Source: Oscillospiraceae bacterium
Lineage (GTDB): Bacteria > Bacillota > Clostridia > Oscillospirales > Acutalibacteraceae
Reading direction: 5' to 3'
DNA length: 8,770 nt
Assembly (NCBI GenBank): GCA_021640185.1
Contig: JAJXDX010000057.1
Coordinates: forward strand, 1-8,770
In this document: piece by piece, positions 1 to 5,218 of the stretch
Position numbering within the stretch: position 1 is the first letter of the stretch
Layout of the letters: every line of letters begins with the position of its first letter
Program-made: the position numbers and the translations under genes
The notes under the pieces: model-generated
Told to the model about the DNA's origin: nothing
Databases searched by the model: none
Seen by the model: only the letters and a program-made list of their open reading frames with translations

Positions 1-73
1 CATATCTCTCAACCTTTTTTATTTCATTGTCCAAGATGTATTGTACACCTACACGCCCCTTTCCGTCGGACAT
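1..73 (-). CDS. Possible N-terminal fragment of a gene running off the left edge (doubtful)
   Basis: Read on the minus strand from an ATG at 73, the sequence stays open to the window edge and gives 24 residues beginning MSDGKGRVGVQYILDNEIKK. The composition looks protein-like. However, the codons (GTA, AGA, ATA) are unlike the GC-rich neighbours and no clear Shine-Dalgarno precedes the ATG. A second minus-strand ATG at the extreme edge (3 to 1) has an AAAAGG about 9 bases upstream and could instead be the real start, which would make 4-82 an AT-rich leader. Both readings are inference. The stretch may simply be intergenic. Confidence 0.2.
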   Translation of the reverse strand, partial: MSDGKGRVGVQYILDNEIKKVERY

Positions 74-82
74 ATCCGGCAC

Positions 83-111
83 TTGACTTTGGCGGCAAAA
101 GGGATTATGAT
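83..111 (+). promoter_or_regulatory. Sigma-A-type promoter of the membrane protein gene
   Basis: TTGACT (83-88) and TATGAT (106-111) are separated by exactly 17 bases, each one mismatch from the -35 and -10 consensus. The start of transcription would be near 118. This rules out the TTG codon at 130 as a well-served start and leaves a leader of about 100 bases before the preferred ATG at 220. Confidence 0.65.
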
Positions 112-219
112 TAGAGGATAAGACAGGGTTTGTCCTTGCCGTCACCAGACTATATGCGGTGCGCGGCAAAAAAATACCGCCCGTCGGCATGGCTGCCGGG
201 GCGATGGGGGAACGACACG

Positions 220-1164
220 ATGGCGACAGAGCGAACGCAGCGGCGGATCATGCTTGCGGAAAAACGGACGATGCTGGCGGCGGCAGGCACGGCGGCGGGC
301 GCGGCCGTGCTGGTCACGGTGCTGCGCACGTGGCTGATGCCGCTGCTGCGGGATGTGGATACGGGGCTGTTCTCGGCCAATATCCCGGCCATCGCCGCCA
401 CGCTGGCGGCGCTGCTCGCGCTGTTTCTGCTCGGCCGCCGTATGGGCCGCCGCCGGATCGACATCGGCGGCAAGCGGGCGATGACGCTGTCGCTCGCCGC
501 GATCTTCGCCGGGGCGGTCATCGGTGTCTGCGGGCTGTGGGACATTTATTCGCTGCTGACGGGCGGCGTGTCCTCGTCCGTGACCCAAAGCATGGCGCGC
601 ATCGCCGCCGTCACGAAGTTCCTGTGTGTGCTGTTCTCGCTGATCGGGGCGGTGTCGCTCGTGCGGTTCGGCCTGCAGGTCGCGTCGGAGGACGGCACGC
701 GCATCGGCATGAGCACGTGGCCGCTGCTCGCTCCCGTGCTGTGGGTGTGGTTTCGGCTGGTGTGGTACGAGATGAGCTACGTCAGCGCCGTGCGCCTCAA
801 CGAGAGTTATTTTGATTACATGATGCTCATTTTCGAGATCTTGTTCTTCTTCAAGCTCGCGCGGTTCGCGTCCGGCATCGGCACCACCCGGCCGGGGATG
901 CTGATGTTCTTCGCCGGTGGGGCGGCGGTGTTCTCGCTGTCCGCGCCGCTGACGCGCGCGCTGCTGTATCTGCGGCAGGACCCGGAGGCGTATCTGGCCA
1001 GCGAGATGGCGGGCGTGCCGGATCTGGCCGTGGGCGCGCTGGCGCTGGCGTTCGCCTTCGCTTTGGCGGGCAGCGTGCTGCCTGCCTGCACCGAGGAAGA
1101 CCCGGCCGACGTGCCGGCCGATGCGCCCTCGGCCGCCGAGCCGCCGGCCGAACCGCAGGACTGA
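220..1164 (+). CDS. Hypothetical polytopic membrane protein, 314 aa
   Basis: I do not recognise this protein. From the ATG at 220 it shows about eight hydrophobic segments, at residues 18-38, 53-71, 88-112, 130-153, 167-182, 200-214, 226-249 and 266-285. A short basic N-terminus precedes them, and a Pro/Ala/Glu/Asp-rich soluble tail fills the last 25 residues. A positively charged loop (GRRMGRRR, near 72-79) suggests that this loop is cytoplasmic. No catalytic or transporter motif is visible. The start at 220 is chosen because GGGGGAA lies about 9 bases upstream. The same frame is open back to TTG at 130 and ATG at 154, but neither has a usable ribosome binding site, and the extra residues are basic and do not resemble a signal peptide. 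The gene has its own promoter at 83-111. It converges on the next gene with 4 bases between stop codons, so its transcript probably runs antisense into that gene. Confidence 0.75.
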   Translation: MATERTQRRIMLAEKRTMLAAAGTAAGAAVLVTVLRTWLMPLLRDVDTGLFSANIPAIAATLAALLALFLLGRRMGRRRIDIGGKRAMTLSLAAIFAGAVIGVCGLWDIYSLLTGGVSSSVTQSMARIAAVTKFLCVLFSLIGAVSLVRFGLQVASEDGTRIGMSTWPLLAPVLWVWFRLVWYEMSYVSAVRLNESYFDYMMLIFEILFFFKLARFASGIGTTRPGMLMFFAGGAAVFSLSAPLTRALLYLRQDPEAYLASEMAGVPDLAVGALALAFAFALAGSVLPACTEEDPADVPADAPSAAEPPAEPQD

Positions 1165-1168
1165 TCCG

Positions 1169-1924
1169 TCACGGCTCGTCCGGTCCCTCTGCCTCTTTTT
1201 CATCGGCCGCGCCGCACATCTCGGGCAAAAACGCGAAAAACCCGGTCCGGACGGGGGACAGCGTGTCCGCCAGCAGGCTCTCGGCGGACGGGTAGGGGAA
1301 GCTCCCTACCGATGCCCCGGCGGGCGGCTCCGCCGCCCGTGCACACGAAAAACCGATCGTGTTCTCACAGATCGCCAGGCTGCCGCCGTGCAGTCTGGCG
1401 ATCTCGCGCAATGCGGGCAGGATCTGCCCCAGCGCCGGATCGTCCCGCTCGCCGGGGATCGGCTGCTGCGCCGTGGCGGATACGATCAGGCAGCTGGCCT
1501 GCTCCCGCAGCCGCACCCAAACGGGCTGCCGCGGTGCGGCGGATACGGCGGCACGCAGCAGCGCCGCCACGCCGGTCGAAAGCAGCCGCGGCTGCCACAG
1601 CGTGAAGAAGGGCATGGCCGTGTTCGCGGCCGGGAACAGCAGGATCGGCTGCCCCAGCCCCGCCGCCAGCCGCTGCGCGGCCACGGCGGCGCTCTGCAGC
1701 GGCGGCACGATGTCGCCCCACGTCATCGGCCGTTCGCTGCCCGCCGCCTGCCGGATCTCCGTCAGCTCCAGCCCGCCCAGCTGCCGCAGCCGCTGCCGGT
1801 AGGCCTCCTGCCCGGCGGCATCCAGTGTATCGTACGGCGGCGAGGACAGAAAAAACGCCGCCAGCCGCTCACGTTGTTCGCCCTCGCACGGCGTGTCGCC
1901 GCGTGGGGAAATTCGTCGTTCCAT
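1169..1924 (-). CDS. Hypothetical protein with a degenerate histidine-kinase-like ATPase fold, 251 aa
   Basis: This soluble protein has no membrane segment or signal peptide. Its layout follows the ATP-binding half of sensor histidine kinases. A stretch like the region before the N box covers residues 69-113, and an N-box-like helix (VAALLRAAVSAA, 119-130) follows. Then come two strands (PVWVRLREQ, CLIVSA), and a helix with the familiar LHGGSLAI ending (178-185), followed by IGFSCA (190-195), which sits where kinases have GTxF. The defining residues are missing: there is no Asn in the N box, and the DxGxG motif is replaced by SATAQQPIP (149-157). No phospho-acceptor His box is evident in residues 1-68. 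If the resemblance is real, the protein cannot bind ATP in the usual way and may act as a protein-interaction module. The start at 1924 is well supported by AAAGGAG 7 bases upstream on this strand. Fold assignment is by eye. Confidence 0.65.
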   Translation of the reverse strand: MERRISPRGDTPCEGEQRERLAAFFLSSPPYDTLDAAGQEAYRQRLRQLGGLELTEIRQAAGSERPMTWGDIVPPLQSAAVAAQRLAAGLGQPILLFPAANTAMPFFTLWQPRLLSTGVAALLRAAVSAAPRQPVWVRLREQASCLIVSATAQQPIPGERDDPALGQILPALREIARLHGGSLAICENTIGFSCARAAEPPAGASVGSFPYPSAESLLADTLSPVRTGFFAFLPEMCGAADEKEAEGPDEP

Positions 1925-1956
1925 GGCTGTGCTCCTTTATCGAAACGCAACGATCC

Positions 1957-1986
1957 ATTGCATGGCATTGACTAAGTTTTAGTCAA
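1957..1986 (-). promoter_or_regulatory. Candidate promoter of the kinase-like gene
   Basis: On the minus strand TTGACT (1986-1981) is followed after 18 bases by TGCAAT (1962-1957), which matches four of six -10 positions. The -35 box is one arm of the palindrome at 1968-1986, so a protein bound there would block this promoter. The -10 is weak, hence modest confidence. Confidence 0.35.
1968..1986. promoter_or_regulatory. Perfect palindrome, likely operator
   Basis: TTGACTAA (1968-1975) and TTAGTCAA (1979-1986) are perfect inverted copies around a 3-base spacer. The 19-bp, AT-rich, dyad-symmetric form between divergent genes is typical of a site for a dimeric helix-turn-helix repressor. It overlaps the predicted -35 of the minus-strand gene and lies about 45 bases upstream of the gap -35. 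It is not the Rex consensus (TTGTTAA-N4-TTAACAA), although Rex is a known regulator of such genes in Firmicutes. MarR-type is a guess from shape only. Confidence 0.5.
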
Positions 1987-1989
1987 GAT

Positions 1990-2003
1990 ACCGAAATCTC
2001 GGT
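1990..2003. repeat. Short inverted repeat upstream of gap
   Basis: ACCGA and TCGGT form a 5-bp perfect inverted repeat around AATC, directly after the larger palindrome. No T-run follows, so it is not a terminator. It may be a second protein site or chance. Confidence 0.2.
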
Positions 2004-2030
2004 GAATTGGTCAAAAAAATAACAAACCGC

Positions 2031-2059
2031 TTGCAATCGCCGGGGAATTGCGATAAAAT
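2031..2059 (+). promoter_or_regulatory. Sigma-A-type promoter of gap
   Basis: TTGCAA (2031-2036) and TAAAAT (2054-2059) are 17 bases apart. Transcription would begin near 2066, giving a leader of about 39 bases that carries GGAGGT (2091-2096), 8 bases before the gap ATG. An A-rich tract (2012-2020) just upstream of the -35 could act as an UP-like element. Confidence 0.6.
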
Positions 2060-2104
2060 ACAGAAGGAAACTGACCCGATAGATCGATATGGAGGTAATC
2101 AAAA

Positions 2105-3139
2105 ATGGCTGTTAAAGTAGCGATCAATGGCTTTGGCCGCATCGGCCGTCTGGCGTTCCGTCAGATGTTCGGCGCCGAGGGTTACGAGGTCGTCGCGATC
2201 AACGATCTGACCAGCGCGAAGATGCTGGCGCACCTGCTCAAGTACGACACGGCGCAGGGCAACTATGTTGCCATGGGCCACACCGTCGACTTCCACGAGG
2301 GCGAGGGCGAGGACAACTATATCACCGTCGACGGCAAGAAGATCGTCATCTATGCCATCAAGGACGCGAACGAGTGCCCGTGGGGCAAGCTGGGCGTGGA
2401 CGTCGTGCTGGAGTGCACCGGCTTCTACACCTCTAAAGAAAAGGCGCAGGCGCACATCAACGCCGGTGCGAAGAAGGTCGTCATCTCGGCGCCCGCGGGC
2501 AAGGATCTGCCCACGATCGTCTACAGCGTCAACGAGAAGACCCTGACCGCCGACGACAAGATCATCTCCGCCGCTTCCTGCACCACCAACTGCCTCGCGC
2601 CGATGGCGAAGGCGCTCAACGACTATGCGCCGATCGAGAGCGGCATCATGACCACCGTGCACGCCTACACCGGCGACCAGATGATCCTGGACGGCCCGCA
2701 GCGCAAGGGCGACCTGCGCCGTGCCCGTGCCGGCGCGCAGAACATCGTGCCGAACTCCACCGGCGCGGCCAAGGCCATCGGTCTGGTCATCCCGGAGCTC
2801 AACGGCAAGCTGATCGGCTCCGCGCAGCGCGTGCCTGTCCCGACCGGTTCCACCACGATCCTCGTGGCGGTCGTCAAGGGCAAGGACATCACCGTCGACG
2901 GCATCAACGCTGCCATGAAGGCTGCCGCCTCCGAGTCCTTCGGCTACAACGAGGACCAGATCGTGTCCTCCGATGTCATCGGGATGCGTTACGGCTCGCT
3001 GTTCGACTCCACGCAGACCATGGTCGCCAAGATCGACGACGACACCTATCAGGTGCAGGTCGTTTCTTGGTACGACAACGAGAACTCCTACACCAGCCAG
3101 ATGGTCCGCACCATCAAGTATTTCGCCGAGCTGGGCTGA
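2105..3139 (+). CDS. gap: Glyceraldehyde-3-phosphate dehydrogenase, type I
   Basis: This is the glycolytic enzyme that oxidises glyceraldehyde 3-phosphate to 1,3-bisphosphoglycerate with NAD+ and phosphate, in the cytoplasm as a tetramer. The 344-residue length is normal for the family. The N-terminal Rossmann domain opens with INGFGRIGR (7-15), and Asp34 in AINDL sits where the adenine ribose of NAD is held, favouring NAD over NADP. The catalytic motif SCTTNCLAP places the nucleophile at Cys159, and the assisting histidine is His186 in TTVHAYTG. The C-terminal end contains the family pattern WYDNE followed by the YTSQM stretch. The start has a strong GGAGGT. The gene stands alone, with its own promoter and a strong terminator, rather than in a gap-pgk-tpi cluster. 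Its codon use (many AAG, GTC, ATC) looks optimised for high expression. Confidence 0.98.
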   Translation: MAVKVAINGFGRIGRLAFRQMFGAEGYEVVAINDLTSAKMLAHLLKYDTAQGNYVAMGHTVDFHEGEGEDNYITVDGKKIVIYAIKDANECPWGKLGVDVVLECTGFYTSKEKAQAHINAGAKKVVISAPAGKDLPTIVYSVNEKTLTADDKIISAASCTTNCLAPMAKALNDYAPIESGIMTTVHAYTGDQMILDGPQRKGDLRRARAGAQNIVPNSTGAAKAIGLVIPELNGKLIGSAQRVPVPTGSTTILVAVVKGKDITVDGINAAMKAAASESFGYNEDQIVSSDVIGMRYGSLFDSTQTMVAKIDDDTYQVQVVSWYDNENSYTSQMVRTIKYFAELG

Positions 3140-3154
3140 GTTATCGACCTTACC

Positions 3155-3194
3155 GACCGCAGGGCACATCCGTGCCCTGCGGTCTTTTCCTTTT
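3155..3194 (+). terminator. Rho-independent terminator of gap
   Basis: GACCGCAGGGCAC (3155-3167) and its exact reverse complement GTGCCCTGCGGTC (3172-3184) form a 13-bp stem with a 4-base ATCC loop. TTTTCCTTTT follows immediately. It begins 15 bases after the gap stop codon and isolates gap from everything downstream. Confidence 0.93.
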
Positions 3195-3230
3195 ACGCCG
3201 GACGTTTTTTGCTTGCGGGGAGCAGTGTGC

Positions 3231-3453
3231 ACGCGCAAAAGCTGTGTTCTGACCGGAAGAGGGTCTGTGCAGGGCACGCGCGAAAACGGCGATCTATCCC
3301 AAAGAACACCGCCGCAAAGCACGCGCGAAAATGTTGCCCCATCCGGAAGAACGCCGCCGCAAGATCTGCGCAAGATCTGCGATCTATTCGAAAAAAGCGG
3401 CCGCAGATCACGCGCAAAAACGCTGTCCTGTCCGGCAGGCCGCCGCTGCAAGC
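3231..3453. repeat. Tandem array of five degenerate 45-bp units in two alternating types
   Basis: Five head-to-tail units begin at 3231, 3276, 3321, 3366 and 3410, with lengths 45, 45, 45, 44 and 44. Most open with ACGCGCRAAA (unit 4 with CTGCGCAAGA), and several end near GCCGCCGCAAGC. Units 1, 3 and 5 share a centre like CTGTCCTGWCCGGAAGA, while units 2 and 4 share GCGATCTATYC followed by an A-rich stretch. The array therefore has a 90-bp higher-order period. A decayed sixth unit may run from 3454 to 3498: it has GATCT in its first half and GAACAC at nearly the same offset as unit 2. All strands and several frames stay open here, but the 44-bp units break the frame and the predicted peptides (Cys-, Phe- or Arg-rich) resemble no known protein, so I treat the array as non-coding. 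The direct repeat AAGATCTGCG at 3361-3370 and 3372-3381 straddles units 3 and 4. Confidence 0.75.
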
Positions 3454-3468
3454 ACTGCACCCGATCTT

Positions 3469-3498
3469 TTTCCACCGGCCGAACACGGCCGGTGGAAA
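3469..3498 (-). terminator. 13-bp hairpin just after the small minus-strand gene
   Basis: TTTCCACCGGCCG (3469-3481) pairs perfectly with CGGCCGGTGGAAA (3486-3498) around a 4-base loop. On the minus strand it begins 3 bases after the stop codon of the 61-residue gene, the normal place for a terminator. The bases after the stem on that strand are A-rich rather than T-rich, so it lacks a U-tract and may act as an inefficient terminator or as a 3'-end stabiliser instead. Confidence 0.5.
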
Positions 3499-3500
3499 TC

Positions 3501-3686
3501 TCACTCCGTCCGTTCCTCGCGCAGGCGGGCGGTGAACTCGCCGCGCACGGCGGACGGCGTGCCCAGCGGGATGCCGTTCGGCAAAGCCTCGCCGTGTGCA
3601 GCGGACTGAAGTCCGTAGATCTGCGCGCGCAGCGCGGGATCCGGCAGCGGCAGGTTCTCGTCCGGGCCGCGGTCACGTTTGTTCAA
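3501..3686 (-). CDS. Small hydrophilic hypothetical protein, 61 aa, TTG start
   Basis: The frame opens at a TTG at 3686, preceded by AGAGGTGA with 6-base spacing, which is a good ribosome binding site. An ATG overlapping the spacer (3693) leads only to a six-codon frame, so TTG is the credible start. The product begins MNKRDRGPDENLPLPDPALR and ends TARLREERTE. It is charged, rich in Pro and Arg, and has no membrane segment, cysteine or recognised motif. A 13-bp hairpin follows the stop at once, which supports a real transcription unit. It is divergent from the ATPase operon and shares its upstream region. I do not recognise a family, and it could be a chance frame in GC-rich DNA. Confidence 0.5.
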   Translation of the reverse strand: MNKRDRGPDENLPLPDPALRAQIYGLQSAAHGEALPNGIPLGTPSAVRGEFTARLREERTE

Positions 3687-3714
3687 AACGCATCACCTCT
3701 GCGGCTATCATGCC

Positions 3715-3742
3715 CCGCGCGGCGCAAAAATCCGCCGCGCGG
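3715..3742. repeat. GC-rich 10-bp inverted repeat in the divergent upstream region
   Basis: CCGCGCGGCG (3715-3724) and CGCCGCGCGG (3733-3742) are perfect inverted copies with the 8-base loop CAAAAATC. It lies just upstream of the TTG-start gene and would form a stable hairpin in that gene's leader if transcription begins beyond it. There is no T-run after the stem on either strand, so it is not a standard terminator. Confidence 0.45.
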
Positions 3743-3774
3743 CGCTGGAAGATCTTGCGCCGCCGGGACGTTTT

Positions 3775-3793
3775 GCCGCAGCGAAACTGCGGC
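3775..3793. repeat. 7-bp inverted repeat immediately upstream of the ATPase -35
   Basis: GCCGCAG (3775-3781) and CTGCGGC (3787-3793) flank the loop CGAAA. It ends 6 bases before the -35 box of the ATPase promoter, where an activator or repressor could sit. TTTT precedes the left arm. On either strand it could also be a weak hairpin, without a proper U-tract. Confidence 0.35.
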
Positions 3794-3799
3794 GAACAC

Positions 3800-3828
3800 T
3801 TGCATTTTGCATCAAAGAGGGCTATAAT
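3800..3828 (+). promoter_or_regulatory. Strong sigma-A-type promoter of the ATPase operon
   Basis: TTGCAT (3800-3805) and a perfect TATAAT (3823-3828) are 17 bases apart, with the transcription start expected near 3835. The leader to the first ATG is about 40 bases. A second TTGCAT lies at 3807-3812 inside the spacer, forming a small direct repeat with the -35. Confidence 0.75.
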
Positions 3829-3873
3829 ATATCCGATCATGCGCGATGGCGTGAAACGAACGGAGGGCGAGCC

Positions 3874-4185
3874 ATGGACAGATCGATACGCGCGATCTTG
3901 GATACGGATCGGCAGGCGCGCGCACTGGCGGATGCCGCCGAGCAGCGTCGGCAGAGCGTGCCGCAGACGGTGGAGGAGCATCGCCGGGATCTGGCGACGG
4001 CCTACGAGCATGGCGCGGCCGAAGCCGTCAGCTATACCGAAGAAGAACAAAACAAGCGTGTCGCGGCGGAAAAGGCCGCGGTCAATGCCGAACAGGCGCG
4101 TCTGCTGGGCGCGATGGCGGCGCGGGTGGAGCAGATGCACGATGCTTGGGTGCAGGAGCTGGCCCGCCGTGTGACAGAGGAGTGA
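3874..4185 (+). CDS. A/V-type ATPase G/H-like peripheral stalk subunit, 103 aa
   Basis: This is the first gene of the ATPase operon. The 103-residue product is almost entirely polar and charged, rich in Ala, Glu, Arg and Gln. It has no membrane segment and a heptad-like pattern through residues 10-100, so it should form one long coiled coil. Proteins of this kind (archaeal AhaH, bacterial subunit G/H) pair with subunit E to make the peripheral stalk that holds the catalytic head against rotation. The sequence alone is too generic to prove the family; the assignment rests mainly on size, coiled-coil character and position next to subunit C. The start at 3874 has GGAGGG 6 bases upstream and follows the strong promoter. 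The open frame extends further upstream, but through the promoter. The next gene begins 8 bases after its stop. Confidence 0.75.
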   Translation: MDRSIRAILDTDRQARALADAAEQRRQSVPQTVEEHRRDLATAYEHGAAEAVSYTEEEQNKRVAAEKAAVNAEQARLLGAMAARVEQMHDAWVQELARRVTEE

Positions 4186-4192
4186 TCGTCCC

Positions 4193-5209
4193 ATGCACGC
4201 AGCGGAGAACGCGGTGCTGGCCAAGCTGCGGGCGATGTACGCCCGCCGCTTGACCGCCGCGCAATTCTCGGAGATCCTGTCCTGCCGGACGATGGGCGAG
4301 GTCGCCCTTTATCTGCGGGACAAAACGCCGTACGGCGGCATCGTCCCCGTCACGGCCGGGCTGGGCGACGTGCACCGCGAATGGCTGGAGGAACGTCTGC
4401 GTCAGGCGTCGTACAGCCGGTTCGAGGCCGTCGGCCATTATGCCTTTGCGATCGATGCGCCGTTTTACCGCTATTTCGTACTGGAGCACGAGGCGGAGCG
4501 GCTGATCCGCACGCTGTCGCTCTCCGTGCGCGGCGGCGGCGCGCTGCCGGAGGCATCGGCCTTTTTCCTGCGGCATTCCGTCGTGGACTGGCTGCGCGTC
4601 GGGCAGGCCAAAACGCCGCAGCAGTGGCTGTCGGCGCTGTCCGGCACGCCGTACCATGCGCTGTGCGCCCCGTTCATCGGGCCGGACGGCGTGGATATGG
4701 TGCTGCTCGACCGGGCGCTGGAGCGGCATAAGATGCGCGCGCTGCTGCAACTGGCCGATACGTGCTACGGCGGTGCGCAGCACGACGCGCTGCGGCAGCA
4801 GCTGATGATCCGCATCGATATGAGCGACATCGCAGCGCTGTACCGCGCGGTGCTGCTGGGGCAGCGCACCGGCGGTGCCGCGACCGGCGGCGGCCTGCTG
4901 ACCGAGCGGCAGCTGTCGCAGCTTTCCGCCGCGCCGGACGAGGCGGCGTTCGTCGCCGTGCTCGGCGGCACGCGGTACGCGGGCAAGCTCGATCCCGTGC
5001 GCGACGGCTCGATCGAGCGGACGGTCGACCGGTATCTTTTCCGTTTGGCGCAGCACACGCTGCACCGCACGCCGTATCCGTCGGTCGCGCTGCTCAGCTA
5101 TGCGACGCTGCACCGCACGGAATTGCGCGATCTGATCCACAGCATCGAGGGCGTGCGCTACGGCGCATCGGGCACGGCCGCCGGCATCCTTGTCGGCGTA
5201 GAGATCTGA
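4193..5209 (+). CDS. ntpC: A/V-type ATP synthase subunit C
   Basis: Subunit C (the d-like subunit) is a funnel-shaped cytoplasmic protein. It sits on the proteolipid ring and couples the central stalk to it. The 338-residue length suits the family. The N-terminus has the typical pattern of a short helix followed by MYARRLTAAQFSEILSC and then a repeat-like MGEVALYLRDKTPYGG (about residues 14-52). In the family this MGE/VALYL-type motif recurs in each of the three pseudo-repeats, and an echo is seen near residues 220-250 (LTERQLSQL, then DEAAFVAVLGGTRYAG). No membrane segments are present, as expected. The ribosome binding site AGAGGAG lies in the last codons of the preceding gene. The gene symbol follows Enterococcus ntp naming, and other schemes call it atpC. 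Placement between the stalk gene and subunit I supports the call. Confidence 0.9.
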   Translation: MHAAENAVLAKLRAMYARRLTAAQFSEILSCRTMGEVALYLRDKTPYGGIVPVTAGLGDVHREWLEERLRQASYSRFEAVGHYAFAIDAPFYRYFVLEHEAERLIRTLSLSVRGGGALPEASAFFLRHSVVDWLRVGQAKTPQQWLSALSGTPYHALCAPFIGPDGVDMVLLDRALERHKMRALLQLADTCYGGAQHDALRQQLMIRIDMSDIAALYRAVLLGQRTGGAATGGGLLTERQLSQLSAAPDEAAFVAVLGGTRYAGKLDPVRDGSIERTVDRYLFRLAQHTLHRTPYPSVALLSYATLHRTELRDLIHSIEGVRYGASGTAAGILVGVEI

Positions 5210-5218
5210 GGTGAGAGA

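Noticed and set aside
142..1203. 353-residue minus-strand frame opposite the membrane protein
   Set aside because: Extremely Arg/His/Gln-rich antisense shadow. The plus strand encodes a clean multi-helix membrane protein.
1121..1975. 284-residue plus-strand frame opposite the kinase-like gene
   Set aside because: Arg/Pro/Gln-rich low-complexity product with no start signal. The minus strand has a strong ribosome binding site and a protein-like sequence.
1968..1986. Rex redox-repressor site
   Set aside because: The symmetric palindrome differs from the Rex consensus in core bases and has a 3-base instead of a 4-base centre.
3231..3453. CRISPR array
   Set aside because: There are no identical short repeats separated by unique spacers. 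The units are degenerate along their whole length and directly adjacent.
3193..3504. 103-residue minus-strand frame with 15-residue repeats, GTG start overlapping the small gene's stop
   Set aside because: It merely translates the 45-bp array. Two 44-bp units disturb the periodicity, and the Phe/Cys/Arg-rich product resembles no known repeat protein. Kept as a non-coding repeat.
2099..3676. 525-residue minus-strand open frame across gap
   Set aside because: It is the antisense shadow of gap, produced by the strong codon bias of that gene, with Leu/Val/Asp/Arg/His-rich content, and it continues through the repeat array. No ribosome binding site or family match.
3775..3793. Terminator upstream of the ATPase promoter
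   Set aside because: The stem is short, and no T-run follows it on the plus strand; on the minus strand it is followed by AAAA.
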